NCBI RefSeq assembly: GCF_014191725.1
Contig: NZ_JACHWZ010000009.1
Span: 164,983 to 228,982 of the forward strand
Length of the DNA: 64,000 nucleotides
Origin: Microbulbifer rhizosphaerae
GTDB taxonomy: Bacteria; Pseudomonadota; Gammaproteobacteria; Pseudomonadales; Cellvibrionaceae
Direction of reading: 5' to 3'
Positions 10,334 through 19,731 of this stretch are shown in pieces (within the stretch, counting starts at the first letter, position 1; each line of letters starts with the position of its first letter). A program made the translations under genes and the position numbers. The notes under the pieces were generated by a model. It was not told the DNA's origin, searched no databases, and saw only the letters and a program-made list of their open reading frames with translations.

Positions 10334-11791
10334 TTAATCCCGCTCGGGAAACACCTTGTACTTGACCCCGGCCATATCCTCCAGGCAGCGCACCACTTGG
10401 CAGCTGTAACCGAACTCGTTGTCGTACCAGCAGTAGAGCACCGCGTTGTCGCCGTCGACGATAGTAGCGATGGAATCGAACACGCAGGCGCGGCGGGAGC
10501 CGACGAAATCACAGGAGACCACTTCCGGCGAGTTGGTGTAATCGATCTGCTGGCGCAGCGGCGAGTGCAGGGCCACCTCGCGGATATAGTCGTTCAACTC
10601 TTCCTTGTTGGTCTCCCGGCCCAGGCGCAGGTTGAGGATTGCCATGGACACATTGGGCGTGGGCACGCGGATGGCGTTACCGGTCAGCCTGCCCTTCAGC
10701 TCCGGCAGCGCCTTGGCCACGGCCTTGGCCGCGCCCGTCTCGGTGAGCACCATGTTCAGCGCGGCCGCGCGGCCGCGGCGCTCACCCTTGTGGTAGTTGT
10801 CGATCAGGTTCTGGTCGTTGGTATAGGAGTGCACTGTCTCCACGTGGCCGTGCTCCACGCCGAAGCCGTCCATCATTGTCTTGAGCACTGGCACAATGGC
10901 ATTGGTGGTGCAGGAGGCCGCGGAAAGGATACGGTCCTTCGGCTGGATGTCGCCGTGGTTGATGCCGTAGACGATATTCTTGATATCGCCCTTGCCCGGC
11001 GCGGTGAGCAGCACCTTGGCCGCGCCCCTGCTCTCCAGGTGCTGGCTGAGTCCGGCTTCGTCGCGCCATACGCCGGTACTGTCGACGACGATGGCATCGC
11101 GGATACCGTACTGGGTGTAGTCCACTTCCTGCGGGGATTTGGCGTAGATCATCTTGATCTCGTTGCCGTTGCAGATCAGCGAACTGGTGTCCTCGTCGAC
11201 GCGGATGGTGCCCTTGAAGGCGCCGTGCACCGAGTCGCGGCGCAGCAGCGAGGCGCGCTTGACCAGGTCGTTATCCGCGTTGCCCTTGCGCAGCACGATG
11301 GCACGAAGACGCAGCACGTCGCCGCTGCCGGCCTTCTCGATCAGCAAGCGCGCCACCAGGCGGCCGATGCGGCCGAAACCGTAGATCACCACATCCTGAG
11401 CCTGCGGCAGCGGCTTGCCGGCGCCCTCGGCATCCGCCAGCTCCCCGCGGACGAACTCGTCCACAGACAGGCCGCGATCGTCGAGCATGTATTTGTTGGT
11501 CAGGGTGCCCAGGTCGATATGCACCGGCCCCAGGTCCAGCTTGCAGATGGCCTCCAGCACCGGGAAGGTCTCCCACTCCGAGAGTTCGTTCTCCTCGACC
11601 TGCCGCACGAAGCGGTGCGCTTTCATGATGGTCAGCACGGAGCGGTTGACCAGGTTGCGGCCGTACATATACATACCGACGTTGCGCTCGCGATTGAGCT
11701 TGCCAATCATCGGGATCATGGATTCGGCCAGCGCTTCGCGCTCTTTCCAGTCCTTGAAAAAGTCCGCGGGCTTGGGTCGCTTCTGGGTCAC
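10334..11791 (-). CDS. gap: Glyceraldehyde-3-phosphate dehydrogenase (long form)
   Basis: A 485-aa protein. The NAD-binding fold (YGFGRIGRLVARLL) starts near residue 135 and the catalytic Cys is in SAASCTTNAIVPV. An N-terminal extension of about 130 residues (DFFKDWKEREALAESMIPM...) marks the long GAPDH class of Pseudomonas and relatives rather than the usual 330-aa glycolytic enzyme. I chose GTG 11791 because AGAGGT lies eight bases upstream; the frame stays open to 11896. It is divergent from mfd. Glycolytic versus gluconeogenic use cannot be told from sequence. Confidence 0.9.
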   Translation of the reverse strand: MTQKRPKPADFFKDWKEREALAESMIPMIGKLNRERNVGMYMYGRNLVNRSVLTIMKAHRFVRQVEENELSEWETFPVLEAICKLDLGPVHIDLGTLTNKYMLDDRGLSVDEFVRGELADAEGAGKPLPQAQDVVIYGFGRIGRLVARLLIEKAGSGDVLRLRAIVLRKGNADNDLVKRASLLRRDSVHGAFKGTIRVDEDTSSLICNGNEIKMIYAKSPQEVDYTQYGIRDAIVVDSTGVWRDEAGLSQHLESRGAAKVLLTAPGKGDIKNIVYGINHGDIQPKDRILSAASCTTNAIVPVLKTMMDGFGVEHGHVETVHSYTNDQNLIDNYHKGERRGRAAALNMVLTETGAAKAVAKALPELKGRLTGNAIRVPTPNVSMAILNLRLGRETNKEELNDYIREVALHSPLRQQIDYTNSPEVVSCDFVGSRRACVFDSIATIVDGDNAVLYCWYDNEFGYSCQVVRCLEDMAGVKYKVFPERD

Positions 11792-12040
11792 TGTCAGACA
11801 CCTCTGCTTGTGTTTGGTAGGCGGGAAAACGCGGCTGCCAGACGGGCTGGAGACCGCGTGGCTGCGCATTATCAGCATACACTCCAGGGGGCGCAACCGA
11901 GCAAAAAATCACCCGAAATCTGTAGTTTTACTACCGAAATTCAGGACTGGAATCGGGGAATCCAACAGCTCCTGCAAGGGGAGGTTTTCCCCGGTACAAT
12001 AGCCTCCTTTTTTACCATCAGCTGTGTTGATAAATCCTCA

Positions 12041-15000
12041 ATGACCCTAGCAGACCCCTTGTCCCCGCCCGGATTTCGCTCTTCCAGTGACCGCCAGTTC
12101 TGGGGGCAGCTGCACGGCGGAGCCGCCGCGCTGGCCATTCTCAACGCCGCGCGAAACAACTCCGCCCCCACCCTGCTGGTGGCCCGCGACAGCCTGGAAG
12201 CGCACCGGCTGGAAGCGCAGCTGAAATTTTTTAACAAAAATGCGCGGGGTGGCGAACTGGAGATTGCCCAGTTCCCGGACTGGGAAATACTGCCCTACGA
12301 CACCTTCTCCCCCCACCAGGACATCATCTCCGACCGCCTGGCCACACTCTATCGCCTGCCGCGGATGGGGCGCGGTATTGTGATAGCTCCGGTGAGCACA
12401 CTGATGCACCGGCTGCCGCCTCCGGAATATGTGGCCGGCAACGCGCTGCTGCTGCGCGAGGGCCAGCTGTTCGCCATCGACACCCAGCGCCGCCTGCTGG
12501 AGCAGGCCGGCTACCACTGCGTGGACACGGTCTACGAGCACGGCGAATTCGCCGTGCGCGGCGCGCTGATGGATATCTACCCCATGGGCAGCCGCCTGCC
12601 CTACCGCATCGACCTGTTCGACGACGAAATCGAATCCCTGCGCACCTTCGATCCGGAGACCCAGCGCACGGTCGACAAGGTGGAGGAAATCCACCTGCTG
12701 CCCGCTCGGGAATTTCCCATGCACAAGGCGGCGCTGGCGGAGTTCCTGCAAAACTGGCACGGCGAGTTCGACGGCGATCCCAGCCTGGTTTCCATTTACC
12801 AGGACATCAGCGCCGGCATTGCGCCCGCGGGCATCGAGTACTACCTGCCGCTGTTTTTCCCGGGCAAATGTGTCGGTTTATTCGATTACCTGCCGAAAAG
12901 CAGCGTCGCTTTTCTGCAGGGGGATATTCAGCCGGCGGTGGAAAATTTCTGGCGGGAGGTGGACAACCGCTACCAGAGCCGATGTGGCGACCTGAGCCGC
13001 CCGATCCTGAAACTCCGCCAAATCCTGCTGGAGGTGGCCGAGTTCAACGCTGCGCTCAAGTCCATGCCCCGTGCAATCTTCTCCGAAGAGACATTGCCGC
13101 AGGCCCAGGGCAATCACAATTTCGCCGCGGAAATCCCCCCGAAACTACCGGTAGATGGAAAATCGGAACAACCACTGGCGGCACTGGAAAGCCACCTGAT
13201 GGAATATTCGGGCAGGGTGCTTTTCTGTGCGGAGAGCGACGGCCGGCGCGAGGCGCTGCTGGAATTGCTGAACGGCATCCGCCTGCAACCCGCCCAGTTC
13301 AAAAGCTGGAGCGAGTTTCTCGACAGCGGAGAAAATTTCGGAATTACCGTGGCGCCGCTGGACCAGGGGTTGGTACTGAACACACCTGCGATCAGCGTGG
13401 TCGCCGAGCCGCAGCTGTTCGGCGAGCGGGTTTTACAGCAGCGTCGCCGCAAGAAGGCCAAGGACGATGCCGAAAACGTGGTGAAAAACCTGGCGGAACT
13501 GCGCATCGGCTCACCGGTGGTACATATCGATCACGGCGTGGGCCGCTACCGGGGCCTGCAGCATTTGGATATCGACGGCCAGCCCGCGGAATTCCTCACC
13601 CTGGAATATGCGGACCAGGCAAAGCTCTATGTCCCAGTGGCCAACCTGCACCTGATCAGCCGCTACTCCGGCGCCGACGAGGCCCTGGCACCGCAGCACA
13701 GGCTGGGCAGCGAACAGTGGCAGAAGGCCAAGCGCAGGGCCGCGGAAAAAGTGCGCGACGCCGCCGCCGAACTTCTGGATATCTACGCCCGCCGGGAAGC
13801 GCGCCGGGGCCATGCCTTCGCCGATCCCGGTCTCGCCTACCGCGAGTTCGCCGCCGGCTTTCCCTTTGAGGAGACCCCGGACCAACAGCAGACCATCGAG
13901 GCGGTGGTGGCGGATATGCTGTCGGAAAAACCCATGGACAGGCTCGTTTGCGGCGATGTGGGTTTCGGCAAGACCGAGGTGGCCATGCGCGCGGCCTTCG
14001 TCGCCGCCCACGCCGGCAAGCAGGTGGCCATGCTGGTGCCCACCACCCTGCTCGCCCAGCAGCATTACCAGTCGTTCCAGGACCGCTTCGCCGACTGGCC
14101 GGTGCAGATCGAAGTGATTTCGCGTTTTCGCGACCGCAAGGAGATCGACACCGTCAAAGACAAGGTTGCCAGCGGCAAAGTGGATATCCTGATCGGCACC
14201 CACAAACTGTTACAGAGCGATCTGGACTTCAAGAACCTGGGCCTGCTGCTTATCGACGAGGAGCACCGCTTCGGCGTGCGCCAGAAGGAGCGGCTGAAAA
14301 GCCTGCGCGCCGAGGTGGATATCCTCACCCTCACCGCCACACCGATTCCGCGCACATTGAATATGGCCATGGCGGGCATTCGCGACCTGTCAGTGATTGC
14401 CACCCCGCCGGCGCGACGGCTGTCGGTCAAGACCTTTGTGCGCGAGCGGGACGACGCACTGATAAAAGAAGCGGTCCTGCGCGAAATCCTGCGCGGCGGC
14501 CAGGTTTATTTCCTGCACAACGAAGTGAAGAGCATCGAGCGCATTGCCCGCGAGCTGGAGGAACTGATTCCCGAGGCGCGTATCGGTATCGGCCACGGAC
14601 AGATGCGTGAGCGCGAGCTGGAACAGGTGATGGGCGACTTCTACCACAAACGTTTCAACGTGCTTGTGTGCACCACCATTATCGAAACCGGCATCGACGT
14701 ACCCAACGCCAACACCATCCTGATCGAGCGCGCCGACAAGTTCGGCCTGGCCCAGTTGCACCAGCTCCGCGGCCGTGTGGGCCGCTCCCACCACCAGGCC
14801 TACGCCTACCTGCTCACACCGAACAAGCGGGCGATGACCGCCGACGCGGTCAAACGCCTGGAGGCCATCAGCGAAGCCCAGGACCTGGGCGCCGGCTTTA
14901 CCCTGGCCACCCACGACCTGGAGATCCGCGGCGCCGGCGAATTGCTGGGCGAGGAGCAGAGCGGACAGATTCAGAGCGTGGGCTTCAACCTCTATATGGA

Positions 15001-15508
15001 GATGCTCGACCATGCCGTAAAGGCGATCCGCGAGGGCCGCACGCCGAACATCGACGAACCTCTGGAGTCCCCTGCGGTGGAGGTGAACCTGCGGGTGCCG
15101 GCGCTGATCCCCGAGGACTATTTGCCGGACGTGCACGGCCGGCTGATGATGTACAAGCGCATCGCCAATGCGGCCGACCCCAGGGAGCTCCGGGAGCTGC
15201 AGGTGGAGATGATCGACCGCTTCGGGCTGCTGCCGGAGCAGGTCAAACACCTGTTTCGCAGTACCGAGATCAAGCTGCAGGCCAACAATATGGGCATCCG
15301 CAAGCTGGAAGCCTCCGCGGCTCGCGGGCGCATCGAGTTCGCGGACAACACCCGGGTGGACCCGCTCACCCTGGTCAAGATGGTGCAGACCGAGCCCGGC
15401 CGCTACCAGCTCCAGGGCGCCAACCAGCTCAGTTTCACCCTGGATGAGGACGGGGCCGACGGACGGCTGCAACAGGTGGCCGGAGTGTTGGAGCGGCTGG
15501 GTCGATGA
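12041..15508 (+). CDS. mfd: Transcription-repair coupling factor Mfd
   Basis: 1,155 aa, close to the E. coli length. Mfd displaces stalled RNA polymerase and recruits UvrA. Order: UvrB-homology region (about 20-330), RNA-polymerase-interacting domain (about 480-550), superfamily 2 helicase with Walker A GDVGFGKTEVAMRAAF and DEEH box (LLIDEEHRFGVRQKE), SAT motif TLTATPIPRTL, and a C-terminal UvrA-binding module. The frame is open for 1.6 kb upstream, antisense to gap, but the ATG at 12041 gives the family's normal N-terminus (MTLADPLSPPGF). Confidence 0.96.
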   Translation: MTLADPLSPPGFRSSSDRQFWGQLHGGAAALAILNAARNNSAPTLLVARDSLEAHRLEAQLKFFNKNARGGELEIAQFPDWEILPYDTFSPHQDIISDRLATLYRLPRMGRGIVIAPVSTLMHRLPPPEYVAGNALLLREGQLFAIDTQRRLLEQAGYHCVDTVYEHGEFAVRGALMDIYPMGSRLPYRIDLFDDEIESLRTFDPETQRTVDKVEEIHLLPAREFPMHKAALAEFLQNWHGEFDGDPSLVSIYQDISAGIAPAGIEYYLPLFFPGKCVGLFDYLPKSSVAFLQGDIQPAVENFWREVDNRYQSRCGDLSRPILKLRQILLEVAEFNAALKSMPRAIFSEETLPQAQGNHNFAAEIPPKLPVDGKSEQPLAALESHLMEYSGRVLFCAESDGRREALLELLNGIRLQPAQFKSWSEFLDSGENFGITVAPLDQGLVLNTPAISVVAEPQLFGERVLQQRRRKKAKDDAENVVKNLAELRIGSPVVHIDHGVGRYRGLQHLDIDGQPAEFLTLEYADQAKLYVPVANLHLISRYSGADEALAPQHRLGSEQWQKAKRRAAEKVRDAAAELLDIYARREARRGHAFADPGLAYREFAAGFPFEETPDQQQTIEAVVADMLSEKPMDRLVCGDVGFGKTEVAMRAAFVAAHAGKQVAMLVPTTLLAQQHYQSFQDRFADWPVQIEVISRFRDRKEIDTVKDKVASGKVDILIGTHKLLQSDLDFKNLGLLLIDEEHRFGVRQKERLKSLRAEVDILTLTATPIPRTLNMAMAGIRDLSVIATPPARRLSVKTFVRERDDALIKEAVLREILRGGQVYFLHNEVKSIERIARELEELIPEARIGIGHGQMRERELEQVMGDFYHKRFNVLVCTTIIETGIDVPNANTILIERADKFGLAQLHQLRGRVGRSHHQAYAYLLTPNKRAMTADAVKRLEAISEAQDLGAGFTLATHDLEIRGAGELLGEEQSGQIQSVGFNLYMEMLDHAVKAIREGRTPNIDEPLESPAVEVNLRVPALIPEDYLPDVHGRLMMYKRIANAADPRELRELQVEMIDRFGLLPEQVKHLFRSTEIKLQANNMGIRKLEASAARGRIEFADNTRVDPLTLVKMVQTEPGRYQLQGANQLSFTLDEDGADGRLQQVAGVLERLGR

Positions 15509-15576
15509 TACTATCGCCCCGGGAGCGCGGAGCTCCAGCTCCGCTTGCGGGCCGAAGGCCCGACGGGATTGTCCCC

Positions 15577-15651
15577 TGTAGAAGTGGCCGTTGGCCGAGA
15601 TCGGCGGTCGTCTTGATTTGAGACCGATCGCGGCCAACGACCGCTCCTACA
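15577..15651. repeat. Dispersed palindromic repeat, diverged copy 3
   Basis: Arms resemble copy 1 with several mismatches in the left arm (TGTAGAAGTGGCCGTTGGCC). It lies between mfd and csiV. Confidence 0.8.
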
Positions 15652-15695
15652 AAGACACAAACAAACGCATTTAATAACGATTTAGCGGTACCGCT

Positions 15696-16403
15696 ATGAC
15701 CAGAACCATTCAACTGTGCACCGCCCTCCTCCTGGCCCTGGCCGCCGCCGGCGCCCAGGCCGCCAATTATGCCGGCACCACCTTTGAAATCGAGATGATC
15801 GTATTCAGCCGCCCCGGGGGCATGGAGCAGTCCCGCGAGACCTGGCCCGCGGCGCCACAGCTGCAGTACCCGGACCGCTGGGTGGATTTCCAGACCGCCG
15901 ACGGTGACGGCGCCACGGCACTCTCTCCCGCCGTCACGCGGCTGGACAACAAAGTGGCCGCGCTGAATCGCGGCGGCAGTTACCGGGTGCTGTTTCACAA
16001 GGCCTGGCGCCAGGTATTGCAGCAAAAGCACAAGTCACCGGCGATCCTGATCGACGGCGGCGACAGCAGTGGCGACCACCGCCAGTTGGAGGGCAGCGTG
16101 ACCGTGAGTGTCTCCCGCTACCTGCACCTCTCCACCAACCTCTGGTTCAGCGATTTCGTCGGCGGGGAAATGACCACCGGCGGCATCCCCCTGCCCTCCC
16201 GCCCCACACTGGCGAGCGAAGAGCCCTTGAACCTGATGACCGGCTCCCCTGCTCCGCTTGTCGGTGTGCAACCGCTGTACGCCCAGAGGGTTGCGGTCCT
16301 GCAGGAGGAGCGCCGCCTGCGCAGCGGAGAACTTCACTACATCGATCACCCTCAGCTGGGCGTGTTGATCGAAGTGCGCACCGTGGACGGCACTGAAGAG
16401 TAA
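15696..16403 (+). CDS. csiV: CsiV-like peptidoglycan-binding protein
   Basis: A 235-aa exported protein with a clear signal peptide (cleavage near AAAGAQA-A, about residue 24). The mature start (YAGTTFEIEMIVFSRPGG) and the C-terminal HYIDHPQLGVLIEVRTV strand fit the CsiV family. CsiV was described in Vibrio as a periplasmic partner of LpoA in peptidoglycan synthesis, and a copy follows mfd in many gammaproteobacteria. The symbol rests on family resemblance and position. Confidence 0.75.
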   Translation: MTRTIQLCTALLLALAAAGAQAANYAGTTFEIEMIVFSRPGGMEQSRETWPAAPQLQYPDRWVDFQTADGDGATALSPAVTRLDNKVAALNRGGSYRVLFHKAWRQVLQQKHKSPAILIDGGDSSGDHRQLEGSVTVSVSRYLHLSTNLWFSDFVGGEMTTGGIPLPSRPTLASEEPLNLMTGSPAPLVGVQPLYAQRVAVLQEERRLRSGELHYIDHPQLGVLIEVRTVDGTEE

Positions 16404-16490
16404 TAAGTAACCAGTGGTTAGTGACCGGTATTTCCCACCCAACACCAACCACTGGCCACTGATTACCCACCAATCACCAACCACTGACAC
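16404..16490. repeat. CAGTGGTTAGTG-type dyad after csiV
   Basis: The whole spacer is built from variants of ACCAGTGGTTAGTG and its complement CCAACCACTG, in both orientations, and can fold into a hairpin. Similar low-complexity dyads follow lexA and usp and precede the FHA gene. Confidence 0.55.
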
Positions 16491-16495
16491 TAATA

Positions 16496-17734
16496 ATGAT
16501 TACCAACGACGCAATTATTCTCGGCATGTTGGCCGCGATTCTCGGCTTTGTGTTTTACACCGCCGGCAGTGAGCACCGATTCTGGAAGCGCTTTTACCGC
16601 TTCGTTCCCGCGCTGCTACTGTGCTACTTCCTGCCCTCGCTGCTCACCACTTTTGGCATTATCGACGCGGAGGGATCCCAACTTTATTTTGTGGCCTCCC
16701 GCTACTTGCTGCCAGCGAGCCTGGTACTGCTGACACTCAGTATCGACCTCAAAGCTATTATCAACCTCGGCCCCAAAGCATTGATCCTTTTTCTTACCGG
16801 CACCCTGGGCATTGTGATCGGCGGCCCCATTGCGCTGCTGGTCATGTCCACTATTGATCCCGGGATGCTGAACGTCAGCGGCCCGGAAGCAGTCTGGCGC
16901 GGTATGACCACCGTTGCCGGCAGCTGGATCGGCGGCGGCGCCAATCAGACGGCAATGAAGGAGATCTTCGGTGTGGGCGACCAGATATTTTCCGCGATGG
17001 TGGCGGTAGATGTAATCGTCGCCAATATCTGGATGGCGGTACTGCTGATCATGGCGGGCAATGCCAAACAGCTGGACGAGCGTCGCGGAGCCGATACCAG
17101 AGCGATCACTGTGCTGCGGGAAAAAGTGGAAACACTGCAGAAAAAGCACGCACGGATTCCCTCGCTGCCGGACCTGATGCTGATCGCCGCAGTGGGTTTC
17201 GGTATCACCGCCATCGCCCACGCCGCTGCCGACCAGTTGGCACCCTGGTTCCAGGCCAACGCGCCGCAACTGGCACGCTTCAGCTTCACCAGCCAGTTTT
17301 TCTGGCTGATTATTATCGCCACCACCCTGGGGGTCGCCATGGCCTTTTCACCGGCGAAAAAGCTCGAGGGTGCCGGCTCCTCCAAGGTGGGCTCGGTATT
17401 TATCTACTTTCTGGTGGCCACCATCGGTACCCATATGGATATCACCGCGCTGAAAGACAGCCCGGAACTGTTCGTGCTGGGGATTATCTGGATGGCGGTA
17501 CACGCCGGGCTGATGCTGCTGGTGGCCAAACTGATCAAGGCCCCCACCTTCTTTATGGCGGTGGGCAGCCAGGCCAATGTGGGCGGGGCCGCATCCGCCC
17601 CCGTAGTGGCCGCGGCCTTCCACCCCTCACTGGCACCAGTGGGTGTGCTATTGGCGGTATTCGGCTATGCACTCGGCACCTACGCAGCCTGGTTCTGCGG
17701 CCAGTTGCTGCGGGTAGTGGCCGGCGGCGGTTGA
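16496..17734 (+). CDS. DUF819 family membrane protein
   Basis: 412 aa with about ten hydrophobic helices and a cytoplasmic loop near residues 185-220. It resembles the DUF819/YjcL family of predicted transporters, built from two similar halves like Na+-coupled carriers. Glycine-rich motifs (GSWIGGGANQTAMKE; GSQANVGGAASAPVVAAAF) are the family's conserved signatures. The substrate is unknown. It ends just upstream of a bidirectional terminator. Confidence 0.75.
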   Translation: MITNDAIILGMLAAILGFVFYTAGSEHRFWKRFYRFVPALLLCYFLPSLLTTFGIIDAEGSQLYFVASRYLLPASLVLLTLSIDLKAIINLGPKALILFLTGTLGIVIGGPIALLVMSTIDPGMLNVSGPEAVWRGMTTVAGSWIGGGANQTAMKEIFGVGDQIFSAMVAVDVIVANIWMAVLLIMAGNAKQLDERRGADTRAITVLREKVETLQKKHARIPSLPDLMLIAAVGFGITAIAHAAADQLAPWFQANAPQLARFSFTSQFFWLIIIATTLGVAMAFSPAKKLEGAGSSKVGSVFIYFLVATIGTHMDITALKDSPELFVLGIIWMAVHAGLMLLVAKLIKAPTFFMAVGSQANVGGAASAPVVAAAFHPSLAPVGVLLAVFGYALGTYAAWFCGQLLRVVAGGG

Positions 17735-17826
17735 TCTGCATCAATACGCAGCCGGTGGCCACGATCAGTCGGAATTAAACCGCTATCGATACGGCCCCGG
17801 GAGCACTCCTGCATCCAGAGCTTATA

Positions 17827-17863
17827 AAAATCCAGCCAGCGGCGTCGCCACTGGCTGGATTTT
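17827..17863. terminator. Bidirectional intrinsic terminator
   Basis: A perfect 13-bp stem (AAAATCCAGCCAG / CTGGCTGGATTTT) with an 11-nt loop. It has A/T runs on both sides and lies between the convergent DUF819 and cold-shock genes, so it can serve both. Confidence 0.85.
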
Positions 17864-17889
17864 CAAAGAAGATTTTTCGACGGGAAGGT

Positions 17890-18105
17890 TTATTCGCGGG
17901 GAATCACGTCTTCCGCCAGCAGGCCTTTTTCACCCTGTTGCATTTCGAATTCCACCGCCTGGCCTTCGTTCAGGGTTTTATAGCCCTCTCCGCGAATACT
18001 GCGATAGTGTACAAAGATATCTTCGGTTCCCTCACCACAGGTGATGAAGCCATAGCCTCGAGCATTGTTGAACCACTTCACGGTACCTGTAACGCGATCA
18101 CTCAT
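17890..18105 (-). CDS. Cold-shock domain protein
   Basis: A 71-aa single cold-shock domain with RNP1 (ARGYGFITC) and RNP2 (DIFVHYRSI), which bind single-stranded nucleic acid. The [15 protein letters not shown] start is typical of the CspA/CspD family. A Cys follows the RNP1 Ile-Thr. It ends at the shared terminator. About 280 bp upstream lack genes and may hold a long cold-shock leader; I cannot identify a cold box with certainty. Confidence 0.92.
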   Translation of the reverse strand: MSDRVTGTVKWFNNARGYGFITCGEGTEDIFVHYRSIRGEGYKTLNEGQAVEFEMQQGEKGLLAEDVIPRE

Positions 18106-18389
18106 TAAGCCAACCTCATTATTGTTATTGCGTTTACCTCATGTCCAAAGGGGCAAACGCCACCCCATAATCAGCGGCTCTGCCGCTGTCCTGTACGCCC
18201 GCCGGATCGCTCCCGACGAACGTCCTCTGATTCTTAGATAAAATGACGCCAGTGTCCAGATTTCACTGTGAATTTAATCCCATGGATTGTGAGTTATGCG
18301 CAATATATCACCAAAACAATTCCGCCAAACCCCCTATAACTGACCAATTGTGCTTTTATGAATTTCTTCGCATTGGTCCGTCCGTTCCA

Positions 18390-19481
18390 TTATGTGGTCG
18401 CCATTTCCGGCACCTCGGCAATATGCAGAGTGGAGGTCGGGAAAGCGCAGGAGGCCCCGTGCCCTTCGATAATCTGCAGGACCCGCAACAGGATATCCTG
18501 CTTGATTTCGTGATAACGAATCCACTCGGTGGTTTTGGTGAAGGTGTAGATAAAGAAATCCAGCGACGAGGGGGCGAAACTGTTGAAATTGACAATCAGC
18601 GTCTGGTTGCCGTCGATCTCCGGATGTTGCTGCAGCATTTTTTTGACATCGTCGACAATAAACTTCATTCGGGGTGCGTCCTCGTAGCGAATGCCAATGG
18701 TTTCATAGATGCGCCGGTTCAGCATACGCGAGGGATTTTCCACCGCTATCTGGGTAAAAATACCATTGGGAATGTACAGGGGCCGCTTGTCGAAGGTGCG
18801 GATACGGGTCAACCGCCAACCGATATCCTCCACAGTGCCCTCGATTTCTTTATCCGGCGATCGCACCCAATCCCCCACTGCAAACGGCCGGTCGAGATAG
18901 ACCATCAGACCGCCGAAGAAATTGGCCAGCAGGTCCTTGGCCGCAAAGCCCACTGCCAGGCCGCCGATGCCGCCGAAGGCAAGCACGCCACTGACGCTGT
19001 AGCCGAGAAACTGCATGACCACTATCACCGCGGTAATCACGATGGAGGCGCGCACCAGCTTGCCCACCGCGCGCACAGTAGTGGCGTCCATGGGTTTGCT
19101 GATAAAGCGCGGGTCGCGCAGGTTGTACTCCACGTTGCGCGAGAAACGCAGCGCAAACCAGGTGAATACCAGGATCAGACCGATTTCCCGCAGCGGCGTG
19201 GCCACCGAAAAGATCTCCGCCCCGGTGGCGACCCCGGCCCGGCTCGCGGCCAGGGTCAGGCCCAATAGCCACACCAACACCGTGCCCGGCGGGTTCAGCG
19301 CGCCCACCAGTGCGTCGTCCCAGGGATTGACCGTTTTTTCCGCGCGCCGGGCAAGTCGCTGCACGAAGCTCGCCAAAAGCCAGGCGCTCAGCGCCGTGGC
19401 CAGAACGATAAGGAAAATCGCCACTATCCACAGGCGGTTGTCGCCGACCCAGGACAGCAGCATAGTTTTTATCGATTCCAC
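18390..19481 (-). CDS. MscS-family mechanosensitive channel
   Basis: 363 aa: three to four N-terminal helices, then the pore-lining TM3 region and MscS beta domain (FGGIGGLAVGFAAKDLLANF; RPFAVGDWVRSPDKEIEGTVEDIGWRLTRIRT; IPNGIF). It opens under membrane tension to release solutes in osmotic downshock. The layout resembles the small YbdG/YnaI class. GTG 19481 is used; an ATG seven codons in is an alternative. Confidence 0.9.
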   Translation of the reverse strand: MESIKTMLLSWVGDNRLWIVAIFLIVLATALSAWLLASFVQRLARRAEKTVNPWDDALVGALNPPGTVLVWLLGLTLAASRAGVATGAEIFSVATPLREIGLILVFTWFALRFSRNVEYNLRDPRFISKPMDATTVRAVGKLVRASIVITAVIVVMQFLGYSVSGVLAFGGIGGLAVGFAAKDLLANFFGGLMVYLDRPFAVGDWVRSPDKEIEGTVEDIGWRLTRIRTFDKRPLYIPNGIFTQIAVENPSRMLNRRIYETIGIRYEDAPRMKFIVDDVKKMLQQHPEIDGNQTLIVNFNSFAPSSLDFFIYTFTKTTEWIRYHEIKQDILLRVLQIIEGHGASCAFPTSTLHIAEVPEMATT

Positions 19482-19523
19482 TTACTTCTACCCCCGATAA
19501 ATAAATTCCAATTCGTGTTTTCT

Positions 19524-19731
19524 TGTAGGAGCAGATTTGGACGCCGAAGGCGCCCGAAGGATGAGCACCAGGGAGGCCGCTAATCAGCGGCGGTGATTCG
19601 ATCCCAGACTGATCGCGGCCATGGGCAGATTTTTGCTCCTGCAAAATCTGCATTTCCGCTGGGCGGCATTCCGCTGGGCGGCATTCCGCTGGGCGGCATT
19701 CCGCCATTCCTGGCGGTCGCCGCTCCTACAT
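19524..19731. repeat. Degenerate palindromic repeat with a 15-bp tandem array
   Basis: The spacer between nagZ and the MscS gene begins with TGTAGGAGCA and ends with GCCGCTCCTACA, so its ends match the dispersed palindrome. Inside, a 15-bp unit (GCATTCCGCTGGGCG) occurs three times in tandem at 19651-19695 plus a partial copy. Confidence 0.75.

Noticed and set aside
10397..12040. Open frame continuing upstream of mfd, antisense to gap, giving a 1,703-codon frame
   Set aside because: The upstream part is the reverse strand of the well-supported gap gene, and Mfd has its normal length and start at 12041.
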